Shown here one piece after another: positions 25,336 through 38,292 of a stretch of DNA of 64,000 nt. The stretch is from Trichoplax adhaerens. Lineage: Eukaryota; Placozoa; Uniplacotomia; Trichoplacea; Trichoplacidae. Below the pieces are notes generated by a model. It had not been told where the DNA came from and did no database searches. It saw only the letters and a program-made list of their open reading frames with translations. Position numbers and translations under genes: made by a program. The stretch covers positions 5,669,950 to 5,733,949 of the forward strand of contig NW_002060943.1 of assembly GCF_000150275.1 (NCBI RefSeq), given 5' to 3'. Numbering within the stretch: the stretch's first letter is position 1; the number at the start of each line of letters is the position of its first letter.

Positions 25336-25518
25336 TAACAGTACAGTACAGTACATCCTGGAATCCCGGACAAAAATCAGTCTGCAGTACAGTACGTACA
25401 GTACAGTACAGTACTGTACTCCATGCTGCACTGCGCAATGTACAGTACAGTACTGTACAGTACAGTACTGTGTAGTACAGTACAGTACAACCTACTGTAC
25501 TATATACTGTACAGTACG
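25336..25518. repeat. GTACA/TGTAC self-complementary array 2
   Basis: Denser version of the array at 25.0 kb: runs of ACAGT pentamers on one strand alternate with their reverse complement, interrupted by short unique spacers. A minus-strand open frame across it is only translated repeat (CTVLYCTV-like). Confidence 0.8.
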
Positions 25519-28500
25519 GACAGCACACAGTCACACACCAAGGTACAATGACGTCATCATCTCCACCTGTGATGTGGTCATGGACTCACGGAGGAGTCTG
25601 AACTCCTATCAACACCCGTTACCGGTTACTATAGTGAAAATTTGAAATTGACGCCAGTTTATCCATTAATTTCAACTCCAACCATGTCATAAGTTCGTTT
25701 ACCACAATCGATTCTTATTGAATAAATTTATTAAACGTTTTAATCCAAGACAAAAGTTGACAGGTAGGTTGGATCAGGGCGTGGTTGCTTCAGGGTCGTT
25801 CAAAAATTGGGAGAGGCTTGTAGACATACAGTAGCGTAGATAAATACGCGTACTTTTCAGTTGTGGACTAATAAATGCATAAAACTGATATGAAGTGGTC
25901 TGTCTGTTAGAGTATTCAGTAAAATGTCAATGGTATGCCAAGTAATGTGGCACAAGCAGAGCGTTATTACTAATTGCTAGTAGTCCATGGCTAAGATTAC
26001 AAAGGTCAAAAATGACAATGATAAATGTAGTCACAGTGGTGCTGCCAAGTTAATTCGAGTAATAGCATAATTCGTAATCTTGAATCCTCGTCATGTACAT
26101 GGTACAGTATACATTTTGCTACGTATTTTTGGCTATGACAAGTGTAGACTTTATCATGAATTAGCAAAATGTAAAAAATATGCCATTCCTCAACATAAAT
26201 AAATAAAAAAAATATAAATTGATACGTAAGTCTATTTACTGCCTATCTACCGTACACAAGTGTCCTGACTATATACTGTACTATGGTTCAGTCATAAAGC
26301 AGATCGCAGAAAATGAACACTAGGGCTAAAGGCCGTCAAGCGAATGACGTACTACCGCATTTTTACAGGACGGCGTAGGTTAGCATACTTACTGTATGAT
26401 ATTTAGTAACGACTTACAAATTTATTATAAGAAACTTTCTACTGACTGTGCCCAGTGCCAATTATGCTGCAGCATAGAACAGTACCGTCAGTATTCAGTG
26501 GCAACTATCTTTAAATGTATATATATGTAGCATGCTACCTTATATTATACTATTACATTTTTCTTACTGAGAGAGCAATACGAATACTGTTAAAATGAGA
26601 GAGTTTATGGAACGATGCTTGATATCAAACCTCCGTTTTAGCATTCCTGTGATATAATTGTAATCTTAATTAAGTTGAAATTTATAATCCTTCGCCATGA
26701 TAAATACAGGTAAAACCGATGAAGATCGATTATATATTTATTTCACTTCCCAATTATGTGTAGATCAAATAGTCTCGTAGAGATTTTACCTTCCCTACGG
26801 CTAATGTAATGTAGCTAACGGCTATATAAATGATAATCGGGAAATACTCATTTATGCCCTAGAGGCGATTAAAATCTCATATGTCTTGAATATGACATAT
26901 GGAACAATTTAATCACTGCAGTGCAATGTTAGCCATTATTATTAGTTATGTCATTACTCAAATTGAAATGAACAATCTTTTCACTGATCTCTTCAGTTAT
27001 CAATAAAATGGTTCAAAATTGGGCACGAAAGTACATCAATGAAATATCGTTAATGAAGTTCAGTAACTAACTTTATCAAAGCAATCTACTTATTCTCTTT
27101 CATGTATAATATACCTTAGGTAAAGGCGATATATGTTTAAATACGTACAACCTGTGATACTATGAAAAAGGTTCAAAAGAAATGATCGGCTAAATACGGT
27201 ATGATCAAACAGTCTATTTGCAGCTTAGCATAATGCTATTCTTATGGTTATGAAGAGAAGTACCTAAAAACGATGGTGCAGCATATGTATATAGCTTATG
27301 TCAGTAAATCGAATATTTAACCTTCAGATTGAATCAAAAGCAAGAAAAGTGAAATTATTACATGCGTACGTGTATATAATTATTTTAAAGGCTTGTGCAT
27401 ATCATCTAAAGTAGAAATGCAACCTCCTTATAACTACAGGTATGCAATATTACGAATTGCATAAGTATTTATTTAAAACCTGTAAAAATTATACAATTCT
27501 GAATTAAAGTACGTACCGTACCTTTTGGTATGAAATTTCGTATTAGGAACGCCTAATCGAATGCGATATCTCTTCGGTAGTAATAACTATGGCTTCTTGA
27601 AGCATGGATTGCAAATTGATTTCTTTTATTCAATGGAAGCTTACATTTACAACTGTATATAGCTTATGTATTCAGATATGGCGTATAAATGGGAAATCGG
27701 TAGATATATTACACTTTAGCAGATTAAAATTCTTAGCATGGCAGTCTGATCCATTACACAATAATGTATTATAGTTCAAAATTTTGTAAATATTAGAAAA
27801 TTCTAATAGTCATTATCATTGTCTAAACTAGGACATTATTTGCTTTTCGGGATACAATAATTCTTAACGTACAAATTTATATCTATCTATTTATTAAATT
27901 AATGTTATTTCAGTATGTTTTGTTCAAACTACTGTACTTAATAGAAATGATCATTAAAGGATTGAATTTGCGGTCATTTCTCTGAATGTATGTTTATAAA
28001 AATAATTTTGTGCTACAACATATATTTTGAGATTGAGAAGTTCTTTTGCGATACTGGTCAACAAGAATTAAATAAATTATCATTTATAGCAACGTTTGTT
28101 TATTTAACTGCGAGCAGACTAACTGCATCTTTTCAGATGATTGCTAATTTTACTAATATGGGTAAACACGTTAATATTACAAAATAGAAGAAAAATGAAG
28201 ATATTTTAATATTGCAGTTATCATATCCTGGACTATTGGTATCATATTTATCATGTATCTCATGCTGCATGAAATTTTTCTAGAATTTTATTAGTGCCTT
28301 GATTTACGAACTACACTCAAATTAGTTTTTTTTACTAAATTTAAAATCAAATGATAAGATTCTAAGTCTAATCATAATGATAAAGTAATAAATGGACATT
28401 ATATACATCTATAGATGGAGTTACTTGAATTTGCATCTAATAGGTAAACTCGGTAGTAAGAGGATTCTTAAGAATGCATTCTGAAAAATGCGAAGGAATT

Positions 28501-29626
28501 GATTTATGAAAGTGTTATTAAATACTAACCCTTTTAAGTGCGGCTAATTAGGAGCAAGGACTGCCAATTTAGATATATCATTGAATGAAAGAAATTTTAA
28601 TATTGTTCTATGGTCAACTTTTATTGACTTTACATTCTTATTTGATTACTAATGTAAGATGTCATTACAGATGTTAAATTGGGAGAATTACGTTATTAGC
28701 GTAAATTGTATTTACAGATGAACTCATGTATTTTTTTACGACAAATTTCAAGAACTATTCACGTTGCACCTTCTTAATATCTTATTGACGTAAAAAGATA
28801 TCTACTAATTGATTGGCGTAGATTTTTCGTCATTCTCCATTCATTATTAAAGTAATATCTCAGCACTAGAAATAAATTTAATCGCATAAGACTACAGGCC
28901 TTCATTGTTAGCAGTTTAATTCAGTTTAATTTCACAATAAATAATTCTGGAAGCATGATTAGGGCTTTTATTGTTATTTCTTGTCATCTCGTCTTATACT
29001 ACGCCGCTACTACTTTCATGTTTCTAGTTAACTCCTTTTATCGGAATTTTAATACCTTTTTTTAGATGAGCAATAATTTATTCCTTTGAAGTTTCTTACT
29101 GTAGCCATATCATAATTTTATGTAGTTGACTGGCTATTATAGATTATAATAAACTATCAGTTCACAGGCTAGAAGACAAAAGTTGCCTAGTCTAAACAAT
29201 TGAATTATGTTGTCTACTATTAATACGACAGCAACGATAACGAATAAATTTAAATGGATAATAGATAGTCGATTTATTCAGCACAGTATGAAATCATCCG
29301 ATCAATAGTTGATTAATAGGCGTCCGGTGTTGAAATAAGCATTGAATTTGAAAAAGATTAAGACAATGCGCTCATACATAAGACTGATGAACTCATGCGA
29401 ATTATGATTATTGATTCAATATGTGTTTTTTTTTCTGTAGGCAATTTTTATTGTTATTAGTTGAAAGGATAATATATGTTATTTTTCTATCGAGTAAGTT
29501 GTATTGCATGATATCTTCTGATTGAAAGTAGTTATAATGACTACTAGCACTGAAATTTAATTACATAAGTTATTTGACTAAATAGATCAGCCACCGTACG
29601 GTACATGTAGTTATTGTCCGATCAAG

Positions 29627-32600
29627 ATGATGGTTCGACACCATTTATGGTTACTAAGCATCGTTTTCTTCACTTTCATTTATAGTGCATATTCCTCTCG
29701 TACTTTAAATAATTATTTAAATGATCCTAGTTCAAAATTAATAGACTATTTATCAATTCGATATGAAGATAAGCAGAATTTAAAGAATAGTCTAATATGG
29801 AAGAGAAAATATATCTTTTGCCCATCTCGATATCTGTCGTTACTTTTGTATAGCCTGCCTTCAGATTTTGACAAAAGGTAAGTTGAATACTTTTTAACTG
29901 GATGCCTTGCCGTATAACCTAGACGTTTTTAATGATGCTCATTTTATCAAATAAAATTCATATTTTATTCATAGCGTGTATTAATGACAGATTAAATGTT
30001 GTAATGTCTTCGTCTAGATGATTCATGAATAAATGTGCTTAAATCAGTAAAAAATCATACCATTGACCAACCGATCATGTAAAAGTTGTTAATTGAACTA
30101 AATAATCACGATTATCGACTTTCAGAAAGGATATTCTTCTAATTTAATTTGATTTGACTTTAAGTCACTTGCAATCTAAATTAGATTTTTAAACTTGATA
30201 GTACAGTACATGACGATATTGCTATCACCACTCGCAAAGTAAAGATGCCGTTTCAACTACTAAACAACAAAAAATTCTACTTGTACATTGTAAATAATGT
30301 AACTAAATGTAGCCAATATGTAGTTACCGCAACATTGTCAATACATTATTTAGCTTTTATTTTTTAGTCAAATAGAATCCGGATACCCATGTTCAATATC
30401 GAATCATCGTTTCTGTATTTCTCTTTAGCTATTCACTTTTTCATAAGCATAGTTTCAATCTAGTTTGTAAATCACACACTAGGTCTCTTTAGCCGTTTAG
30501 TGTGTTCCCGGTGAAATTTAGATAACTTAGCCTTATTTTTCTCTGTCGGTTTTCGCTAATCAGTTTATTAAACATGATATGTTGTTCTATCTTAAATTGA
30601 AGTAGCTATCTTTCTTAAAATTTAGTATACTAAGTGAAGTTAGTGAATGTAATGGATCGGTGTGGAATCTATTCAAACTTGCTTATCAACGGGGACATAA
30701 TTTATCAATTAAATGTCATGGGCCGCACTCACTAAATGGAATTAGTTTGAATAACAATTTCATCAATAAAGATGTATATAGGAAAGCAGATGAAGGTAAA
30801 GGTAACAAAATATCTAGTTCTATTGACTCTCGACTATCTACTAGTAGTGGTAGATCGATATCGTCAGAAAATTATTTTTACAGTAATTCTGTTCAAAGAT
30901 CGTTTACCTACAGTGTACCCATATGGTGTATTCACAATCATTGCTCCATTTCACTAAACTATTGTCTCTTGTATGAGACTCTATTACTTGATAGAACACA
31001 TTATCGAACTTTACTATATAAACAGAAATTTTCAGAATTGTTCACATCACTGTTAACGACTGATCATCAATTTCTATTCTATCATTGATCTGATATATGA
31101 TGATTTTTACAGTAGACTATAGGGCTTCAAAACGTCATAGCAGATCAGCTAATACGAAGAGACCCGTTGGTAAGTGCATTTGTTACCTCTGATGAGAATA
31201 TATTTTCGTCTTGCGAATTATAAGGATGTATATTTAGTATGGGTTCCATATCAATGGAATGAATACTTGTTAGAGGAATAGTTCATTTTGAAGAAAAGAA
31301 TTACGACTATACCAACCAATTTAAAGTATTATACGGTACATTAAGGAAAAAGTTAAAACAGATTATGAGTTAACGACTATGATTTTACTTTTTTGGGGAT
31401 AGATCCAACATGCTATTTTGGGAATGGCAGCCTTTATCAAGGCGTTATTAATGTTACTATTGATGGAGAAAAATGTCTGCCTTGGCATATTGCTAATAGA
31501 ACTAGCTATCGGCGAAGCAATAGTTTTTTCGGCCAAGATAATTTCTGCCGTAATCCGAATGGTGAACGTACTTCACCTTGGTGTTATGTTAGAAATACTA
31601 CAACAAGTGGAATTGGCTGGGCTTACTGTCCTATTCCAAAATGTTTACAGGGTCAACCTACTCTGTCGACTTTATTGCAGCCAGGTATAGATTTCTTAGA
31701 AGCTGTTCAAATACATAATTACAGATGTTATAGTTATTGTTATGCAACCACTGTAATATTTAATTTAAGTAAACATGCAACTCGTATCTTATTATGTTGT
31801 GTTATGAATAAATTACATAGAAATTAAATCTCAGACGAGAGTTCGATTATCTGGGAATAATTCTAATCGTGGAATCGGCCGTGTTGACATCCAGTTTAAT
31901 AGCACTTGGGGCTCTATTTGTGCTCATGGCTGGACGTTTTCTGAATCATCGGTTGTTTGCCGTCAATTGGGATATATTGCAGCATTACCGGTTGAAGGTG
32001 ATGATCATTTTTAATCTTAATGGTTGATTTAATTTGTGTAGAACATTTATTTATTTAAGCAAAGAACAATAGCTTTACTCTCGTATCATCGAATAAACTA
32101 AAGCTTCTATTTACTTGATACTTTAATAACAGTGAAAGTAGCACTACGGAATGATGTAATACATTCTCAGTTAATTATATTCATATTAGTTAACCAAAAA
32201 TAATTAGAAATTATGTACATGTTTTCATCCTATGCAATATCAGGGTCAACAAGTTTTTATTTATTATAGAAACTGATGCCAGTATCAACTTGCAATACAG
32301 CAATATAACGTTTTGGTTATCCAAAATATCGTGTTCTGGATTTGAATCAGCGATAAATGAGTGTAAAATATCATCTTTGAGATATCGAGGGATTTGCACC
32401 AGTAATAGAAAGATTGTTCACGTTAAATGTAGAACATGGCAAAGTCTAGGTAACCCGCATTAATCTCATAATGTATTGATATTGCTTAAATTTGATGCCT
32501 ACTTATCTTATGATGGTATAATTCGTTTTATTCGCTCTTATTTACTAGCCAAACAGTATAACCTTACTACTAATAATAATGGAAAAGATCAAGTTAAACC

Positions 32601-32844
32601 AGACTGTGAAGGAAATAACAGAGATAACCATCAGACTGAAAATGCAGAGTCACTTACGAAATTCTACAGTGTCATTCTAATACCTTCAATTAGCGTGGCA
32701 CTCATTTTCATAGCTTTCATTGTTATTATATGCATTCGGAGTCGGACTAGTAGGAGAAGACGAAGATATTTATGGTCATATTCGGACCCAGTCGAAGATT
32801 TTCAGTCACAAACTACGATAGAAGGCGGCACTTCAACAGGTTAA
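29627..32844 (+). CDS. Gene 3: LRR-cap/kringle/SRCR single-pass membrane protein
   Basis: Seven exons: 29627-29877, 30626-30795, 31113-31169, 31403-31684, 31821-31997, 32270-32449, 32549-32844, about 470 aa. Exon 1 gives a signal peptide (WLLSIVFFTFIYSAYS) and a degenerate LRRNT with only one obvious Cys (FCPSRYLSLLLYSLPSDFDK). Exon 2 is LRRCT-like (ECNGSVWNLFKL, later IKCHGP). Exon 3 is a 57-nt symmetric phase-1 exon coding a basic linker (RASKRHSRSANTKRP). Exon 4 is a kringle (TCYFGNG, NFCRNPNG, SPWCYVR, YCPIPKC). Exons 5-6 are one SRCR (VVCRQLGY; CSGFESAINEC). Exon 7 has a TM helix (YSVILIPSISVALIFIAFIV), a basic anchor RSRTSRRRRR and an acidic tail. Exon phases match the other receptor genes; the kringle exon is 282 nt, the same as in gene 5. 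Exon 3 is the least certain. It is the shortest family member here. Confidence 0.82.
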
Positions 32845-33473
32845 GATCATTTAATCCGCATAATAATGATTATACTATTTCTAATAGCGAAAGTCAAACG
32901 TTTATGGCACACCAGATTATTAGCACACTTGCAGTATCGAATACTGTAGGATGTTTGCTGATGTAATACTGGTTATTTTCGTGATTCAAATATTTAAATC
33001 TTTTACTAAGAATAATCAACCATTTTAAATGATGTAATGTTCAGAATATCAAGATAGCTAGTCGTTTGAAGTGATGATAAACTCATAAGCAAAAAGTAAA
33101 CTACACTATTAAGACTCAAAAATTATTAGAAAAGTCTTTTAAATGTTGCAAGTTCATAATCTATGATAGACGTATACATAGAAAGAATGGCTGCAAAAGT
33201 AATTATCTTAGTAACTGTGTATGTTTCGGACGATTTAGAGTTTGCAATATTCACAAGAAACTATAAGGAATAACTTAATGAAATAGTAGTCTTTATTGCA
33301 GCTAGTATTAGGAGAAAAACGGTGTTATTGTACGTATAATGATATGAACTTGTCGAATAACTATAGCAAAGTAGAATAGGTAAAGCGGATAAGCTTACCC
33401 TGTAATTAGCATAACTAACAAAGTAAATCCATAAAGACGGCTTTTACAATGTAGGATGCTGTGATATATACCA

Positions 33474-34015
33474 ATCACGAAATTCCAAATTTTAGAAAAA
33501 TAAGGGCTTTATTGAATCTTATACAAAGATTAACTACACAGCTCTACTCTAGCCGAATACTACTTCTAAAGACTTCTACAACGAACTAACAGAATAATCT
33601 AAAGTTGCATGCTTTTATACTTTTCGTAGCATTCGCAGCTACAATCCGTATGGCAACCTTTTACCTTATTTTACACATAGTTAAATTATTCTTAGTAAGA
33701 CTATTCTACTGCGGACCATCATTAATCCAATATGGATACGACTACAGTACTTACGTAGACATTATTCACACCAGCCAAAGTACAATGAATTAACCATATC
33801 CTAATATATGATTTACAGTTCTATTTTTACCTATAGCCATATTAGTAACTCAACAGCTTACTGTATATAGTCATCTGTACTCTAGCATAGAGTCTCTACC
33901 ACTACAGTCTATAGTTACAGCTACCAAATATCTCTTAGGATAAATATCTACCGTACATTATACTACACATGGCTAACAGTCTACAATCACAATACTAAGT
34001 TACATTACAGATGCC
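33474..34015 (-). repeat. Dispersed repeat, copy 1 (possible LTR/SINE-like element)
   Basis: Homologous over its length to 50341-51048 (same orientation) and, in reverse orientation, to 48381-48682. Landmarks shared with copy 2 are CTCTAGCCGAATAC, GGACCATCATTAATCC and TCTACAATCACAATACTAAG. Read on the minus strand, the element ends with AATAAA (complement of 33508-33517), as expected of a transcribed retroelement or LTR R region, hence the minus assignment. No terminal inverted repeats are visible. Confidence 0.6.
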
Positions 34016-35585
34016 TAGCGGGAAAGAATATTTATAATACAAATTAATAATGAGGATATCTTATTTCTATGCTATGGTATTTCTATATGATAATGAGATT
34101 AGATATTTTACATATTAACCTAATCTGATTTCGTATCCGTATTTTCAAATAAGAATTTTACTTACTAATTTTATCAACAGAACAAAATAGCAACCTTAAC
34201 TCTTAACCACATATCACAGACTTAATAGATAGAAGTATATTTCAAAAATATATGATAAGGCTATTCTGCTACGCTCCGTCCTCAAACTACAGTATTAAAC
34301 TATAACTTACTCTATGTATTACGCTGTAGCAGACGAGGAATTCTAGAATAAAACATTAATGTCTATCGTGTAAATTACCCATACCGTATTAACTAGATCA
34401 AATCGAAGTGTTTCTGTAAAATTTTTTGAAGACTGTATAATTATAATCATAGCAAACCATTTCAATACTAGTAGTAAGCTAGTACTGTATTCGTGATAAA
34501 GTAATGTTTACTTATCGATTCTGTATTAGTGACACAAAACAAGCGGCCCAACCATAAATTTATGGCATTAAATCTAGTGTATTTTTGAATAAGACATTGT
34601 TACTGTCGATGTCTAGATTCGGTAATATTCAAAATCGCAGTTATACGATGAAATATTAAGGGCTATAACAACAATAAAATTACTGTAACTGACAAAAATG
34701 AAAAATTTGATACTATTACTTAGATGCAACGTTGAGTAACGGAACTGTCACTTTTTATTTTACTGTCTTAGGAATAAATATATTACAGGAAAACTTGCCG
34801 AGCTATGATGATGTTGTTAAGAACAGGAAATATATATCATGCTTGGAAACTATCGTATAATACAACGTGAATATTTCCTTTAATTCCAAAGAACTCATTC
34901 ATTGGACAGGATTTGGAATAGTTTGATTTTGCATACTATATTTAAACTATTAACATTAATATATTCCTTATATCGATTTCATTATAATTATTAGTAAGTC
35001 TTAAATAATCGCTTCCATTATAAATTTACACAATCTATTACATATGTTCAAGTATTTTAAAAATGAATCTTTAGATACCCAGCGCGCTAGGTAGTCCAAT
35101 AGCCGTAATTTAAAGTCTTAAAAGCAAAATTTTCATTTATATTAAATTTCCTTTATTTTCCATTCATGCTGTTAAGTAAAGATAAATTAACGCCAAGTCT
35201 TATACATGCTAATATATTTTAAGTTGATCTTCATTACGTCACAACACTTTGCTTTGAATATATCAAAGTATTTATTTCAATATTACTATGATTGTTATTT
35301 GCTCAGTTTAGGAACATACTATATACAGTATATGCTTTTACCGTCTTATTTTCTGAATATACTTTAGTAGTTCATGTTTATGCTCGAAATTTTTACAGCT
35401 AAGAATATTTACGAAAATGGATACTAACTCAATATAAATTATGTAAGCAAATTTATGCTAGAAATAAAGTAAATTGTTTTAGGTATTTGCTCATATAGTA
35501 GATATTTCACATATGCTTACTAGAGTAGTAGACTTATCTGCTGTAAAATTGAGTCAAAATTCGGTCTACTTAATTTGCAATTAGA

Positions 35586-35629
35586 ATTTTACGGCGATAG
35601 ATTAGTCAACATGCTTATCGGCGTAAAAT
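35586..35629. repeat. 14-bp inverted repeat with one mismatch
   Basis: ATTTTACGGCGATA (35586-35599) faces TATCGGCGTAAAAT (35616-35629), complementary except for one base, with a 16-nt loop. Variants of GGCGTAAA/ACGGCGATAG recur nearby, which suggests a relic of a small foldback element. Confidence 0.45.
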
Positions 35630-36499
35630 TAATCCTTTCGAATTATTTAAAGCAATCAGCTATTTGATATTCTTTATTTTAGAAGTTGCATTAGCTTTCT
35701 TTTGGATATTCTGAATTACTTAAGTTTATTACGAACACATTAGTATAAAATGGCTTTAAAAATTATAAACTCAGCCTTTACCTTTCGATATTGGCTACAC
35801 AGTATGAGTAACTGCCCCAAATTTTCTCTATATACGAGTATAAGATCCAAAATATAATCTCCAAATTTTGCAGTAAGGGTTTTAAAGATTTTAATTTTAT
35901 ATTCTGTTTTATACCCGTGTATTGGCCCTATATTTCTTTCAATAATTGATCATGATGTAACTACAGAATCTGAACTTTAAAAATAAATAGTAATTATTAA
36001 TTACTATCATTTAAACAAAGTAAATCAGATTCATGCTCACCAAAGAATTAAAAATGAAATAATTCACGTATATTGTATGATTGTATCGAAAGTTTGATAG
36101 AATTAATGAATGATAATGTTAGATAGTTTGATATGAAATCCAATCAAATTTCTTCATAACTACAAAATAGTAAGCCACAAAGTGATAGTTAAATCACTAC
36201 TCATCATTAATCTTTCAACCTTGTTTCTGAATTCTAAAAATTAATGTCCTGTTGTTTAAGCCACAAGGAATATCGTTAGATTATCTTCTAAAATTTGTTA
36301 GTATAATTTACGTAAGAATTCATTTTCGAAATTTCTTCGTTACATTAGTGAGATGTTGCCTTTACCATGTATCGTATTATAATACAAAAAGCATACGTTT
36401 CTCATAACATACTTGTCACAATTTCACTTCTGCGATAAGGTAACTTACAGTAAAAGTCTATAAGTAGCTACTGACTTAAACGCCCCTTTTACTTAACGT

Positions 36500-36690
36500 T
36501 AAACACACACAGCCGAATACCGTGAAGATGAAACTTTTATTAGCAAAGATACATCTACAACTTTTACCACACCACTCAACTCAAATGTTCCCGTTTATAT
36601 AGGAACCGTCTAATTTGTAAACAACAACAGTATTATTATTATACCTTACTAGGAGAAACATCTCGAACTGAGATGTTCCTTACATAGCTT
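36500..36690 (-). mobile_element. Candidate solo LTR
   Basis: Read on the minus strand, the block begins TGTAAGGAACATCTC, holds a perfect 8-bp inverted repeat AACATCTC/GAGATGTT (36657-36677), then a TATA-type box CTATATAAACGGG, then about 85 nt later AATAAAAG and a TATTCGGC segment. TATA followed at this spacing by AATAAA is typical of an LTR U3-R. I could not identify a matching second LTR, internal coding region or target-site duplication, so the edges are approximate. Confidence 0.35.
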
Positions 36691-37180
36691 TTCTATCAGT
36701 AAATATTTTGAATCTCTTACTGATACTTAATTTTAATGGAAGCTTGTAGGTTGTCTAATTCAACTATCATCAACTAGAACTTGAATCATCTTACTGCTAT
36801 CTATCACACAATAAGAATCAATATCAAATATGCGAAGAACTATCACAAACAACATCCACGTTAAGGCATGACTTATCTTATCTAGCACTACAAATATGGA
36901 TATTCTCCATATTAGCTACTTCTGTTCTTACTAATCTATCCTAATGACAAGGCAACACCGCAACAATTCTATACGTATATTAAATACGCAAAAAGCATAT
37001 GCCGATCAGCACTATGTGATCAAAAGAATGAGTGAACTGACACCGTTGACCACAGTTAGGAATCTTGAAGGAAAAATATACGTAGTAACTTAATATTCTT
37101 TGACGTTCTATATGCAACGAGAAATATCTTTCATTTTATGATGGCTAAATCTTGGTCTTAGATCTCACACGATCTTGTGT

Positions 37181-37200
37181 CCTTCATGATCCTTCATGAT
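37181..37200. repeat. Tandem 10-bp duplication
   Basis: CCTTCATGAT occurs twice in direct tandem. A minor feature, noted for completeness. Confidence 0.7.
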
Positions 37201-38067
37201 AACATCTTTACTCCGATCGTTGCTTAACGGTAAACTTATTCCAAACTTATAGTAAGTTACTGTAGTTATACATATTGGCGACAGCAATTCCAATGTAATC
37301 AATAGCGGCTTAATCAAAAGATAACCGATGACTGGTATATTATCGTAAAAATATAGCATAAATTTAATTGGGTTTAACTGAAATCTATATTATCGTTTCA
37401 AATGAGTTCTTACAATTTAACTTAAGAATGGCAATATGGTTATTATATTTAGCCCATACATTGAAGTATTTACTCGTAATTGTTAAACAAGTCAAATTTT
37501 TCTCACTAGTGCACTGAACCTAGAATCATCTATGTTGTATATTATCAAAATTAAATTTCATAATGTTGCTCCTCCTAATAAACAGCTTAATATATCATTA
37601 GTGAGAAAATCTGCATAGCTGGATAATGTTTATGATAGTATACCAGATATAAAAAAAGTATGGTTCAATGTACTTTCTTTTTCATTATTCAGCTGTAAAT
37701 GCATTAATTTCAGTTAGAATAAAATAAATGTAATAATCCAACCTAGACTCGTTCTTCGTAACTTGATTGTTTTTTTTGGATTGTAATAACTTTATTAGAA
37801 CTAAATGTGCATTGTAAAATTTTGAACAATAAAGTATGAAGAGTCTCAAAAATAATTGGATTGGATTTTGCTTATTTATATATTAATATGATTGCTATTG
37901 TTATTATTCCAAGTTTCAATCAAATATATGGGAACAAGTAGAAAAAACATTTGAATACTGTAGTACGTTATGATTTTCTTCTCAATAGATTTTAATATTA
38001 CAGGCTGTGCTGTTGTTACAGTGTTATATACTGTATTAGAGTAGAAATATCTATGCTTGGATAATTC

Positions 38068-38292
38068 TGTTAGACTATCCTTATTTAGTTAACTTTTAAT
38101 TTGGATATACTATGTTTTAATATAGCACTGACTTTTTATGACAGTGACACTTATACACATACTGAAATTAATAGTTATAATAGGGAATGCAAATCATCTA
38201 CTTACAGTTCGAATCATTGTGATTGTAATTTACTTATGGTAGATTGTAAATTATCATGGAAATGTTCCGTGACAGGACATATCGTAGTCTAA
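38068..38292 (+). pseudogene. LRRNT-like exon fragment, possible decayed family exon 1
   Basis: An open stretch encodes a hydrophobic lead followed by a Cys pattern SSNHCDCNLLMVDCKLSWKC, resembling the LRRNT of the family (gene 4: YCECYPKQLKISC). No ATG precedes the hydrophobic lead, and the expected phase-2 donor AT|GT reads ATCGTAGT. This looks like a first exon that has lost its start and donor, but a chance frame cannot be excluded. Confidence 0.28.

Larger units (their letters stand above)
22785..29626. other. Intergenic region upstream of ADAM10 and gene 3
   Basis: Divergent spacer holding both promoters. The half near ADAM10 (to about 26.4 kb) is full of GTACAGTAC-type motifs with two dense arrays, listed separately; the half near gene 3 is plain AT-rich sequence. 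I see no exon chain or RNA gene. The open frame at 27990-28187 has no signal peptide, splice partner or domain. Confidence 0.5.
32845..37000. other. Spacer 3' of gene 3 with dispersed repeats
   Basis: AT-rich DNA containing one copy of a dispersed repeat and an LTR-like block (both listed) plus a hairpin. The open frame at 33605-33793 is part of the repeat, since a similar frame appears in the copy at 50.6 kb. I see no cellular gene. Confidence 0.45.

Noticed and set aside
25277..25534. Minus-strand frame rich in CTVLYCTV
   Set aside because: Translation of the GTACA simple-repeat array.
31418..31690. 90-aa plus-strand frame overlapping the kringle of gene 3
   Set aside because: Out-of-frame shadow of the kringle exon, which carries the conserved NFCRNPNG and SPWCYVR motifs in the other frame.
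33605..33793. Plus-strand 62-aa frame also present near 50.6 kb
   Set aside because: Frame lies within a dispersed repeat and is antisense to its apparent transcription direction; no start context or domain.
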